Below, piece by piece: positions 52,995 through 61,788 of a stretch of 64,000 nucleotides of DNA. Source of the stretch: Nafulsella turpanensis ZLM-10 (GTDB lineage Bacteria > Bacteroidota > Bacteroidia > Cytophagales > Cyclobacteriaceae); NCBI RefSeq assembly GCF_000346615.1, contig NZ_ANNU01000008.1:62001-126000 (forward strand). The letters are read 5' to 3'. Position 1 is the first letter of the stretch. The number at the start of each line of letters is the position of its first letter. The notes below the pieces were generated by a model. It was not told the DNA's origin and did not search any database. It saw only the letters and a list, made by a program, of their open reading frames with translations. Both the position numbers and the translations under genes were made by a program.

Positions 52995-54248
52995 ATGAAA
53001 AAGATCAGTAAATATTCGATGGGGCTTGGCGACCGTTTCGGCCAGGAAGGAGAAGCGCAGCTCCGGGCAATTCTTAAAGCCCGGGAGGCAGGCATCACCA
53101 TTACCCCTGTCTGGAATAAATCGCACCGGGAGCACCAGACCCTCGACACCAATCCGCAGGAAGTAAGAACAGAAGCCGACCAGGCAGTGAAAGCCCTTGG
53201 CTGGAACGGGAATTACTTTGTGGATGCAGATCACATCAACCGGCAGAATGTTGCTGAATTTATCGAAGTTTCTGATTTTTTCACCATCGATGTAGCCGAA
53301 TACATCGGGCAGGCAGCAGCGCCGGAAGAAATTGAACAATTTGTTAAGGAGAACAATGAGCACCCAAGCGGGCTCTCCATCCCTGGCATTGAAAAGCCAT
53401 TCCCTGTCGATGAAGAACTTCTTCGTAAAATAGCCAGGCAGTTCCTGCTGGCTAGCCGGGAAGCAGGAAATATTTACCGGCATATACTTCAGCAAAGAGG
53501 GGAAGATAACTTTGTGACCGAAGTTTCCATGGACGAGGTGGAAAATCCCCAGAGCCCGGTCGAACTGTACTTTATCCTTAAAATGCTGAACAAGGCTTCT
53601 GTCCCCATTCAAACCATTGCGCCAAAATTTACAGGCAACTTCTATAAGGGAATAGATTATGAGGGGCAGCTGGAGCAGTTTACAAAAGAATTTGAGCAGG
53701 ATATTCTGGTTATTCGTCATGCAGTGGAAAAGTTCGGGCTACCTGAAAACCTCAAACTCAGCATCCATTCCGGCAGCGATAAATTCTCACTCTACCAGCC
53801 CATCAAAACCATCCTCCATAAACACAAGGCCGGCATCCACATTAAAACAGCCGGCACTACCTGGCTCGAGGAGCTCATAGGACTGGCCGAAGCTGGCGGC
53901 GACGGGCTTGAGCTGGCAAAAAACATTTATGCTGAAGCTTATAGCAGGTACGAAGAATTAACAGAACCTTATAAACCGGTCCTGGATATACAGGAAGAAA
54001 ACTTACCAGATCCAGATGAAGTAAATGACTGGTCAGGTAAAAAGTTTGCCAAAAGCCTACGCCATCAGCAGGATGCAGCCGATTTCAACCCCGACTTCAG
54101 GCAGCTACTCCATTGTGCCTATAAGATTGCCGGCGAAAAAAAGGCTACCTATACGGCCGCACTTAAGAGGCATAAAGAGGTAGTGGAAAAGAATGTAACG
54201 GAAAACCTGTGGGAGCGGCATATCCAACCGTTATTTATTAACAGCTAA
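52995..54248 (+). CDS. uxaE: Tagaturonate epimerase (UxaE-like)
   Basis: 417 residues, probably a TIM-barrel. It starts KKISKYSMGLGDRFGQEGEA and has conserved metal-site candidates in YFVDADHINRQNVAEF, PKFTGNFYKGIDYEG, LSIHSGSDKFSLY and HIKTAGTTWLEEL, as in the tagaturonate/fructuronate epimerase family first found in Thermotoga. It interconverts D-tagaturonate and D-fructuronate, linking the galacturonate and glucuronate branches. The position between uxuB and uxuA fits exactly. The Thermotoga enzyme is somewhat longer. Assignment rests on recognised sequence and context, not residues proven catalytic here. Confidence 0.82.
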   Translation: MKKISKYSMGLGDRFGQEGEAQLRAILKAREAGITITPVWNKSHREHQTLDTNPQEVRTEADQAVKALGWNGNYFVDADHINRQNVAEFIEVSDFFTIDVAEYIGQAAAPEEIEQFVKENNEHPSGLSIPGIEKPFPVDEELLRKIARQFLLASREAGNIYRHILQQRGEDNFVTEVSMDEVENPQSPVELYFILKMLNKASVPIQTIAPKFTGNFYKGIDYEGQLEQFTKEFEQDILVIRHAVEKFGLPENLKLSIHSGSDKFSLYQPIKTILHKHKAGIHIKTAGTTWLEELIGLAEAGGDGLELAKNIYAEAYSRYEELTEPYKPVLDIQEENLPDPDEVNDWSGKKFAKSLRHQQDAADFNPDFRQLLHCAYKIAGEKKATYTAALKRHKEVVEKNVTENLWERHIQPLFINS

Positions 54249-54263
54249 TACCAAAGCAGAAAA

Positions 54264-55484
54264 ATGATATACCTGGAACAAACATGGCGGTGGTACGGAC
54301 CTAAAGACCCGGTGAGCCTGGCGGACATCCGGCAGGCCGGGGCGACGGGTATTGTAACGGCCCTGCATGAAGTTCCGAACGGGGAAGTCTGGACAAAGGA
54401 AGCGATACTGGAGCGAAAAGAGCTGATTGAGAAATTTCAAGCTCCCGGCACCACCCAAGCTGCAGGCCTTCGGTGGTCGGTAGTAGAGAGCGTTCCCGTA
54501 CACGAGCAAATAAAAACAGGCGGTCCGCAGCGCGATAAGTATATCCGCAACTACCAGGAGTGTATCCGCAACCTGGGTGCCTGCGGTATTAATACCCTCT
54601 GCTACAACTTTATGCCGGTGCTGGACTGGACCCGAACCAACCTTGAATATAGAGTGGAAGATGGCTCTGAAGCCTTATTTTTCGATGCAGTAGCCTTTGC
54701 TGCCTTTGAACTTTTTATCCTGGAACGGCCCGGAGCTGCGGCTCATTATACCAAAGAAAAAATTAAAGCAGCGGAAAATTACTTCGCCCGGTTAAGTGAA
54801 GCAGAAAAGGAAAAGCTGCAAAATAATATTATCGCCGGCCTTCCGGGCTCTGAAGAAAGCTTTACACTCGCAGAGTTTCAGGCTGTACTGGACACCTATG
54901 CCAACATAGATGCACAGGCCCTGAAAGAAAACCTCCGCTACTTCCTGGAGGCCGTTATTCCTGTTGCAGAAGAGGCAGGCGTAAGAATGGCCATTCACCC
55001 TGATGACCCGCCACGCCCTATTTTAGGCCTGCCACGGGTGGTAAGCACGGCGGACGATGTGCAGGATTTACTCGCCGTGGTTGATTCACCCTACAATGGT
55101 ATTACCTTCTGTACCGGCTCTTTTGGGGTAAGGCCCGATAATGAGCTGGTGAAAATGGTAGAGCGCTTTGGCCACAGAATCAATTTTATTCACCTGCGCA
55201 GCACCAAACGGCTAGCAGATAACCCGGAAAGCTTTTTCGAAGCCAATCACCTCGAAGGAGATGTTGATATGTACGGAGTAATGAAGGCCTTACTTCTGGA
55301 ACAAAAGAAAAGAGCAAAAGGAGGCCGCCATGACAAACGGCTACCCATGCGCCCTGACCACGGGCACCGGATGCTGGATGACCTGAACAAAATTACAAAT
55401 CCCGGTTATTCTGCCATTGGCCGCTTAAGAGGACTTGCTGAGCTCCGGGGCCTGGAAATGGGAATTGCCAAAGGAATACAATAG
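54264..55484 (+). CDS. uxuA: D-mannonate dehydratase
   Basis: 406 residues. UxuA motifs: [20 protein letters not shown] at the start, [43 protein letters not shown], the CTGSFG metal-site Cys, INFIHLRS (His) and [12 protein letters not shown] (Asp/His) near the end. It dehydrates D-mannonate to KDG, closing the UxaE-UxuB-UxuA branch. A short 15-bp gap follows the epimerase gene. Cytoplasmic, Fe or Mn dependent in characterised relatives. Confidence 0.96.
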   Translation: MIYLEQTWRWYGPKDPVSLADIRQAGATGIVTALHEVPNGEVWTKEAILERKELIEKFQAPGTTQAAGLRWSVVESVPVHEQIKTGGPQRDKYIRNYQECIRNLGACGINTLCYNFMPVLDWTRTNLEYRVEDGSEALFFDAVAFAAFELFILERPGAAAHYTKEKIKAAENYFARLSEAEKEKLQNNIIAGLPGSEESFTLAEFQAVLDTYANIDAQALKENLRYFLEAVIPVAEEAGVRMAIHPDDPPRPILGLPRVVSTADDVQDLLAVVDSPYNGITFCTGSFGVRPDNELVKMVERFGHRINFIHLRSTKRLADNPESFFEANHLEGDVDMYGVMKALLLEQKKRAKGGRHDKRLPMRPDHGHRMLDDLNKITNPGYSAIGRLRGLAELRGLEMGIAKGIQ

Positions 55485-55519
55485 ATAGAAATAAAGTACT
55501 GATTATTTAACAGAGAATT

Positions 55520-56920
55520 ATGTCCTTTTTAGACGATAACTTTTTACTGGAAACGGAAACCGCACAGCGGCTATACCATGAGCATGCGAAGGATATGCCC
55601 ATTATCGACTACCACTGCCATTTACCACCTGATGAAATAGCAGCAGACAAAAAGTTTGAGAACCTGACCCGTATCTGGCTCAATGGCGACCATTATAAGT
55701 GGCGCGCCATGCGCACCAACGGTATTGATGAGAAGTACATCACCGGCAATGCCTCCGACTACGAGAAATTCGAAAAATGGGCCGCTACCGTACCTTATAC
55801 CCTCCGCAACCCGCTTTACCACTGGACCCACCTGGAGCTAAAACGCTATTTCGGTGTCGATAAACTCTTAAAGCCGGAAACTGCCCGTGAGATTTACGAT
55901 GCCTGCACCGAAAAGCTGCAATCTAATGACTACAGCGTTCGTAATATCCTGCGCAAAATGAAGGTGGAAACTGTCTGCACAACTGACGACCCTATTGACA
56001 GCCTGGAGTACCACCAGCAGATAAAAGACAGTGACTTTGAAATTAATGTACTCCCTGCTTTCCGCTGCGACAAAATTCTGGCCATCGACAGTCCGGAAGT
56101 TTTCCTTCCCTATGTCCAAAAGCTGGAAGCAGCCTCCGGCATTTCCATCAGTAATTTTCAGCAGTTGCTCGATGCGCTGAAGAATCGACACGACTTCTTC
56201 CATGAAATGGGCTGCCGCCTCTCCGACCACGGGCTGGAAACCATGTATGCAGAAGAGTATTCGGCTGGCGAAATCACTAAAATATTTGATAAAGCTTTCA
56301 ACAAGCAAAGCATCAGCAAGGAGGAGGTATTAAAATTCCGCTCTGCCATGCTGGAGCACATGGCCCTGATGGACCACGAAAAAGGCTGGACACAGCAGTT
56401 CCACCTGGGAGCGCTCAGAAACAACAGCAAGCGCATGATGCGCGAGCTCGGTCCCGATACCGGCTTCGACTCCATTGGCGATTTTGATGTGGCCCGCCCC
56501 CTATCGCGCTTCCTCGACAAGATGGACAACTCCAACCAGCTGGCTAAAACCATTCTTTATAACCTGAACCCCAGCCAGAACGAGCTCTACGCCACCATGA
56601 TTGGCAACTTTAACGATGGCTCCACGCCCGGTAAAATTCAATATGGCTCGGCCTGGTGGTTCCTCGACCAGAAAGACGGTATGGAAAAGCAAATGAATGC
56701 CCTCTCCAATATGGGGCTTCTCAGCCGCTTTGTGGGGATGCTTACCGACTCCCGCAGCTTCCTTTCTTACCCACGCCACGAATACTTCCGCCGGATACTT
56801 TGCAACCTGTTGGGTAATGATGTCGAAAATGGCGAATTACCAAAAAGCGAGCTGCCCTGGATAGGAAAGGTGGTTGAAAATATTTGTTATCATAACGCAA
56901 AATCTTATTTTAACTTTTAA
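55520..56920 (+). CDS. uxaC: Uronate isomerase
   Basis: 466 residues, full length for UxaC. The amidohydrolase-superfamily metal site HCHLPPDEIA lies near residue 33 (IIDYHCHL). WHYKWRAMR-like sequence (DHYKWRAMRTNGIDE), CTTDDPIDSLEYH and TDSRSFLSYPRHEYFRRIL match the family. It isomerises D-galacturonate to D-tagaturonate and D-glucuronate to D-fructuronate, the entry step for both branches. The next gene begins one base after its stop. Confidence 0.97.
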   Translation: MSFLDDNFLLETETAQRLYHEHAKDMPIIDYHCHLPPDEIAADKKFENLTRIWLNGDHYKWRAMRTNGIDEKYITGNASDYEKFEKWAATVPYTLRNPLYHWTHLELKRYFGVDKLLKPETAREIYDACTEKLQSNDYSVRNILRKMKVETVCTTDDPIDSLEYHQQIKDSDFEINVLPAFRCDKILAIDSPEVFLPYVQKLEAASGISISNFQQLLDALKNRHDFFHEMGCRLSDHGLETMYAEEYSAGEITKIFDKAFNKQSISKEEVLKFRSAMLEHMALMDHEKGWTQQFHLGALRNNSKRMMRELGPDTGFDSIGDFDVARPLSRFLDKMDNSNQLAKTILYNLNPSQNELYATMIGNFNDGSTPGKIQYGSAWWFLDQKDGMEKQMNALSNMGLLSRFVGMLTDSRSFLSYPRHEYFRRILCNLLGNDVENGELPKSELPWIGKVVENICYHNAKSYFNF

Positions 56921-56921
56921 G

Positions 56922-57935
56922 ATGGAAAAAAAGGTCATCACCTTTGGAGAAATCATGTTGCGCCTTTCTACTCCGGGCCATTCGCGTGTAGTACAGTCCA
57001 ACCACTTTGAGGCTACGTATGGGGGCGGGGAGGCTAATGTGGCTGTTTCCCTGGCGCAACTCGGCATACCTGCCGCCCATGTTACGCGCTTTCCCGATAA
57101 TGAACTGGGCAAAGCAGCAGTAAGCCTGCTGGGCAAGTGGGGCGTAGATACCAGCCATATCCTGTATGGGGGCGAGCGAATCGGTATTTATTTCCTGGAA
57201 ACCGGCGCCAGTGTACGCCCGAGCAAGGTTATTTACGACCGCAGCCACTCTGCTTTTGCAGGCCTGGAGCCGGATATGATTGACTGGGAAAAAGTTTTTG
57301 AAGGAGCCGGCTGGTTTCACTGGACAGGCATCTCTCCTGCTATTTCGGCTGGGGCTGCGGCCTGCTGTAAAAAGGCTATAGAGGTCGCTAATCAGAAAGG
57401 CATTCCCGTTTCGGCCGATATCAACTACCGCAAAAACCTGTGGCAGTGGGGTAAAACTGCCCAGGAGGTAATGCCGGAACTGATTGCGGGCTGCGACCTT
57501 TTAGTCGCCGGTAAAGGCGATGCCCGCGACATACTTGACATCAGACCCGACAAAGAAGATGATGACAAGAATGTATCAGTTTACCAGCAGATTATGGACC
57601 GCTTCCCCCGGGTAAAGAAAATAGTTAATACCAGCAGGGGCTCTTTAAGCGCCTCTCATAATACCCTCTCCGGCAAACTTTATAACGGAGAGCAGCTGCT
57701 CGATACCCAAACCTACGACATCACTCCTATTGTAGACCGTATTGGCGGTGGCGATGCTTTTATTGCCGGGGTTATTTACGGGCAGCTTACATTGAATGAT
57801 GACCAGAAGTCCCTGGACTTTGGCGTAGCCGCTTCGGTACTGAAACATACCATTGAGGGAGATGCCAACCTGGCTACCGTAGAAGAAGTAGAATCACTCC
57901 TTTCCGGCAATACTTCGGGTAAGCTGGTGCGGTAG
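56922..57935 (+). CDS. kdgK: 2-keto-3-deoxygluconate kinase
   Basis: About 337 residues from the ATG at 56922, one base after the uxaC stop; a longer frame from 56874 would overlap uxaC and adds a hydrophobic stretch not seen in the family. PfkB-family motifs: ITFGEIMLRLSTPGH, YGGGEANVAVSLAQLG, SADINYRKNLW and the catalytic GGGDAFIAGVIYG. It phosphorylates KDG to KDPG, the convergence point of all uronate routes in the window. Confidence 0.94.
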   Translation: MEKKVITFGEIMLRLSTPGHSRVVQSNHFEATYGGGEANVAVSLAQLGIPAAHVTRFPDNELGKAAVSLLGKWGVDTSHILYGGERIGIYFLETGASVRPSKVIYDRSHSAFAGLEPDMIDWEKVFEGAGWFHWTGISPAISAGAAACCKKAIEVANQKGIPVSADINYRKNLWQWGKTAQEVMPELIAGCDLLVAGKGDARDILDIRPDKEDDDKNVSVYQQIMDRFPRVKKIVNTSRGSLSASHNTLSGKLYNGEQLLDTQTYDITPIVDRIGGGDAFIAGVIYGQLTLNDDQKSLDFGVAASVLKHTIEGDANLATVEEVESLLSGNTSGKLVR

Positions 57936-58010
57936 ATAGGAGACAACAGACTATAGATAATAGACATTGGATAGTGGGTTCTGAAGGCAGAACAATAAAC
58001 CAAAGAAACA

Positions 58011-58047
58011 GAAGTTGGAGGTTGGAAGCTGGAAGTTAACAGCTGGA
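58011..58047. repeat. Reiterated GTTGGAAG-type spacer between kdgK and the aldolase gene
   Basis: The words GAAGTTGGAGGTTGG and AAGCTGGAAGTT recur with small changes. It lies in a 214-bp gap that breaks an otherwise compact operon; no terminator or operator was seen in that gap. Confidence 0.5.
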
Positions 58048-58149
58048 AAAAGAAAGCGGGCATAGCGGAAAAAAGCGCTGCAAAAGCTGAACGCCCCGGC
58101 CATCATTCATGAACAACCGACAACTATCAACCAATAACTAAACCAGATA

Positions 58150-58824
58150 ATGGCCAGATTTAGCAGAATAGAAGTAGCCTTAAAAATGAAAGAAACCGGC
58201 ATGGTACCGGTTTTCTATCACTCCGATATAGAAGTGTGTAAGCAGGTGGTTAAAGCCTCCTATGAGGGAGGCGTACGTGTATTTGAATTTACCAATCGGG
58301 GCGATTTCGCCCATGAGGTATTTGCCGGACTGGTAAAATATGCCGCCCAGCATTTTCCCGAGCTTATGCTGGGTGCAGGCTCGGTGGTAGATGCGCCAAC
58401 GGCAGCACTCTACATACAAAACGGTGCCGATTTTATTGTAGCCCCCGTCATTAAAGAAGACATGGCCGTGGTCTGCAATCGCAGGAAAATCCTCTGGTCG
58501 CCCGGCTGTGGCTCCCTTACGGAGATATCAAGAGCCGAAGAGCTTGGCGCTGAAGTGGTAAAAATTTTCCCGGCCCAGCAGGTTGGCGGACCCAAGTTTG
58601 TAGCGGCCGTAAAAGGCCCCAGCCCCTGGAGCAGCATTATGCCTACCGGAGGTGTGGAACCGAAAGAAGAGAACCTGCGTGCGTGGTTCGAAGCAGGCGT
58701 CCATTGTGTAGGAATGGGTTCACAGCTCATCAGCAAAGATATTATTGCCGCTAAGGATTATGACCTGCTGAAGGAAAGAACCCGTGAGGCAATGGCAATT
58801 ATTCAGAAAGTGAGAAAGAAATAA
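58150..58824 (+). CDS. eda: KDPG/4-hydroxy-2-oxoglutarate aldolase
   Basis: 224 residues, the standard class I aldolase length. Motifs: VRVFEFTNRGDFA (catalytic Glu), GAGSVVDAPTA, APVIKED, and the Schiff-base Lys in AEVVKIFPAQQVGGPKF; PTGGVEPKEENL binds phosphate. It splits KDPG into pyruvate and glyceraldehyde-3-phosphate, ending the pathway. Its stop codon and the next start share one base (TAATG), so it is coupled to the TRAP binding-protein gene. Confidence 0.94.
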   Translation: MARFSRIEVALKMKETGMVPVFYHSDIEVCKQVVKASYEGGVRVFEFTNRGDFAHEVFAGLVKYAAQHFPELMLGAGSVVDAPTAALYIQNGADFIVAPVIKEDMAVVCNRRKILWSPGCGSLTEISRAEELGAEVVKIFPAQQVGGPKFVAAVKGPSPWSSIMPTGGVEPKEENLRAWFEAGVHCVGMGSQLISKDIIAAKDYDLLKERTREAMAIIQKVRKK

Positions 58825-59873
58825 TGATACAATACCTTTTAAACATCCGTCGCAAAACCTGCAAACCTTTGCAGCTCCTGTGCCATACGGCACTGGCCAC
58901 TGTCCTGCTCCTGACTACTTCCTGTAGTGAGGTTGATAAAACCAAGGAAATTAAGCTGGCACATGGCCTGGACACCTCCCACCCGGTACATGAAGCCATG
59001 GAATTTATGGCACAAAGAGTAAAGGAAAAATCAGATGGTAAACTCACCATCGATATATACCCTAACGGGCAGCTGGGCTCCGAAAGAGAAAGCCTGGAGC
59101 TGCTCCAGATAGGCAGCCTGGGAATGACAAAAGTGTCGGCCGCCGTGATGGAGAGCTTTTCCCCAAACTTTAAGGTCCTGAGCCTGCCCTATGTGTTTAA
59201 AGATAAAGAGCACTATTACCGCGTGCTCGAAGGAGAAATTGGTCAGGACCTCCTGGATGAGGGAGAAGAGTACTGGCTCCACGGCCTTACCTATTACGAT
59301 GCCGGCAGCCGTAGCTTTTATACTACTAACAAACCTATTCGCAAGCCCGAAGACCTGAAGGGACTGAAAATACGGGTGCAGGACAGCCCAACAGCTATCA
59401 GCATGGTCGATGCTTTTGGTGGTTCCGCCACTCCCATCTCCTGGGGTGAGCTGTATACCGCTCTGCAGCAAGGGGTGGTTGATGGAGCAGAGAACAACCC
59501 GCCCAGCTTTTACCTTTCGCGCCACTACGAGGTAAGCAAGTACTACTCCTTAAATGAACATACCATGGTGCCCGATATCTTAATGATTAGCACAAAAGTG
59601 TGGGAAGACCTGACAGAACAGGAAAAAGAATGGCTTACCGAGGCAGTGGAGGAATCTGTTCCTGTGCAGCGGAAACTGTGGGCAGAGGCAGAAGCAGAAG
59701 CTTTAGAGGCTGTAAAAGAAGCCGGCGTAGAAATCATTCATCCGGACAAAGAGCCTTTTGCCGAGCTGGTAGAGCCCCTTTACGAAACCTATAAAGATGA
59801 GCCTGAAGTTTATTCTCTTATTCAGCGAATACAGGCAGAAGAAATTACAGAAGAAAGTCCATCCCTCAACTAA
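58824..59873 (+). CDS. dctP: TRAP transporter substrate-binding protein (DctP family), lipoprotein
   Basis: 349 residues. A long N-terminal region leads to a lipobox (TTSC, Cys34), so this binding protein is probably membrane-anchored, unusual for a Gram-negative TRAP system. DctP features: LAHGLDTSHPVHEAMEFMA, YPNGQLGSERESLELLQIG, the carboxylate-binding Arg in LKIRVQDSPTAISM, and YTALQQGVVDGAENNP. Position after the aldolase gene predicts galacturonate or a related uronate as ligand. Confidence 0.94.
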   Translation: MIQYLLNIRRKTCKPLQLLCHTALATVLLLTTSCSEVDKTKEIKLAHGLDTSHPVHEAMEFMAQRVKEKSDGKLTIDIYPNGQLGSERESLELLQIGSLGMTKVSAAVMESFSPNFKVLSLPYVFKDKEHYYRVLEGEIGQDLLDEGEEYWLHGLTYYDAGSRSFYTTNKPIRKPEDLKGLKIRVQDSPTAISMVDAFGGSATPISWGELYTALQQGVVDGAENNPPSFYLSRHYEVSKYYSLNEHTMVPDILMISTKVWEDLTEQEKEWLTEAVEESVPVQRKLWAEAEAEALEAVKEAGVEIIHPDKEPFAELVEPLYETYKDEPEVYSLIQRIQAEEITEESPSLN

Positions 59874-59884
59874 AACCTCTTAGC

Positions 59885-60379
59885 ATGAAATTAAGAAGAG
59901 TAATCGATAAGACACTGTTTTGGCTGTTGGTTGTATTAATGGGATTAATGGTCATAAACGTGCTCTGGCAGGTAGCCTCCCGTTTTATCTTACAATCTCC
60001 CAGTTCTTTTACCGATGAGCTATCGCGCTACCTGCTTATATGGGTAGGCATTTTAGGGGCCAGCTATGTAACTGGTCAGAAAATGCACCTGGCCATTGAT
60101 ATTTTCCCTAACAGCCTTAAAGGCAAAAAACAAAGAAGGCTTAATATCTTCATTAATATTGTCGTGGCCCTTTTCGCTTTCTTTGCGATGGTGTGGGGCG
60201 GCTTTAACCTAATGTATATCACCCTTAAGCTGGAGCAAACCTCCGCCTCCTTAGGCATACCACTGGGGTATGTGTACATGGTGATACCTCTCAGCGGACT
60301 GCTGATTATTTACTACAGCATCGTAAACCTTTTTGAAAAAAATACAGAGCCCGAAGAGCTGGGAGAGACCCTCGCTTAA
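59885..60379 (+). CDS. dctQ: TRAP transporter small permease (DctQ family)
   Basis: 164 residues with four predicted membrane helices (about 13-35, 48-66, 85-107 and 125-147). DctQ hallmarks include RFILQSPSSFTDELSRYLLIWVG and KMHLAIDIFPN. It bridges the binding protein and the large permease in Na-dependent uptake of acidic sugars. It begins 11 bp after dctP. Confidence 0.93.
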   Translation: MKLRRVIDKTLFWLLVVLMGLMVINVLWQVASRFILQSPSSFTDELSRYLLIWVGILGASYVTGQKMHLAIDIFPNSLKGKKQRRLNIFINIVVALFAFFAMVWGGFNLMYITLKLEQTSASLGIPLGYVYMVIPLSGLLIIYYSIVNLFEKNTEPEELGETLA

Positions 60380-60399
60380 TCCGGTTTACCTCATCTAAA

Positions 60400-60413
60400 A
60401 GAGCGAAAGCTCT
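60400..60413 (+). other. GAAA-tetraloop hairpin between dctQ and dctM
   Basis: AGAGC-GAAA-GCTCT is a short perfect hairpin with a stable GNRA loop, in the 85-bp intercistronic gap. No T-tract follows, so it is more likely an RNA stability or processing element than a terminator. Confidence 0.4.
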
Positions 60414-60464
60414 GCTAAAAAACTAATCACTGGGTCTGCAGCCCTTATTAAAACACAGGCAAAA

Positions 60465-61763
60465 ATGGAGTTTTTAGAAGTCATTGTACTGGTTGTAAGT
60501 TTTGTTGTTTTACTGGTACTGGGGGTCCCCATTGCCTATTCCATTGGCATATCGGCACTGCTCACCATGCTGGTAAGTATTGCCCCCGAACCTGCTTTTA
60601 CCACCCTCGCCCAGCGAATGGCCACGGCCCTCGACAGCTTTGCCCTCCTGGCCATTCCCTTTTTTGTGCTGGCCGGGCAGTTTATGAACCGGGGCGGCAT
60701 TGCTTCCAGGCTCATTGAGTTTGCTAAAGGTTTGGTCGGCACCCTTCCGGGTGGACTGGCCTATGTCAATATCCTTGCCTGTATGCTCTTTGGGGCCATC
60801 TCCGGCTCTGCCGTTGCCGCAGCCTCTGCCATTGGTGGTATTATGACCCCCCGCATGGCAAAAGAAGGCTACCCCAAGCCTTTTAGTGCGGCAGTCAATA
60901 TTACTTCTTCCACCACCGGAATGATTATTCCTCCCAGTAACATCCTCATTGTGTATTCTCTGGCCAGCGGCGGCGTTTCCATTGCTGCCCTCTTTGTGGC
61001 CGGTTATGTTCCTGGCTTTCTGGTAGGCCTTGCACTCATGCTGGTGGCCGGTTACATCTCTTATAAAAAGAAATTTACGGTAGGCGAAAGAATTCCCCTC
61101 AAAGAAGTAGTAAAGAAGTTTTTAGATGCTCTTCCAAGCCTGCTGCTTTTAATCATTGTCATTGGTGGGATTATCGCCGGCATTTTTACGGCTACCGAAG
61201 CCTCGGCCATTGCGGTACTCTACACCGTTATTTTGTCGATGGTGGTGTATAAAGAAGTAAAGGTGAATGACCTTCCGGAAATTCTTATCCAGACCGTGAT
61301 TACCACTTCCATTGTAATGCTGCTGATTGGCACCTCCATGGGTATGTCATGGGTGATGTCGTTCGAGAATATTCCCCAGGGGGTAAGTGAAGCCCTGCTT
61401 TCCATCAGCGATAATAAAATTGTGATCCTCATTATTATTAACCTGATACTGCTGTTCGTGGGTATCTTTATGGATATGACACCTGCGGTGCTGATCTTCA
61501 CGCCTATCTTCCTACCCGTGGTTACTAATCTTGGGGTAGACCCGGTGCACTTTGGTATTATGATGGTCCTTAACCTCTGCATTGGCCTATGTACACCACC
61601 GGTAGGTTCGGTGCTCTTTGTGGGATGTGGTGTGGCTGGCGTGAGCATCAGTAAGGTAATTAAACCCCTCCTGCCCCTCTTTATCGCGATGGTTATCGCC
61701 CTGCTCCTGATTACCTATATTCCTGAACTCAGCCTCTGGCTCCCAGGAGTTTTTGGATTGTAA
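60465..61763 (+). CDS. dctM: TRAP transporter large permease (DctM family)
   Basis: 432 residues, typical DctM size, with about 12 membrane segments. Motifs: VPIAYSIGISALLTML, ALDSFALLAIPFFVLAGQFMNRGG, GGLAYVNILACMLFGAISGSAVA, PPSNILIVYSL and LGTCTPPVG-type (CIGLCTPPVGSVLFVG). It is the ion-coupled translocation subunit. With dctP and dctQ it makes a complete system for uronate monomers at the inner membrane. Confidence 0.96.
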   Translation: MEFLEVIVLVVSFVVLLVLGVPIAYSIGISALLTMLVSIAPEPAFTTLAQRMATALDSFALLAIPFFVLAGQFMNRGGIASRLIEFAKGLVGTLPGGLAYVNILACMLFGAISGSAVAAASAIGGIMTPRMAKEGYPKPFSAAVNITSSTTGMIIPPSNILIVYSLASGGVSIAALFVAGYVPGFLVGLALMLVAGYISYKKKFTVGERIPLKEVVKKFLDALPSLLLLIIVIGGIIAGIFTATEASAIAVLYTVILSMVVYKEVKVNDLPEILIQTVITTSIVMLLIGTSMGMSWVMSFENIPQGVSEALLSISDNKIVILIIINLILLFVGIFMDMTPAVLIFTPIFLPVVTNLGVDPVHFGIMMVLNLCIGLCTPPVGSVLFVGCGVAGVSISKVIKPLLPLFIAMVIALLLITYIPELSLWLPGVFGL

Positions 61764-61788
61764 AAAATTAGCAGGATTTTCTTCCTCT

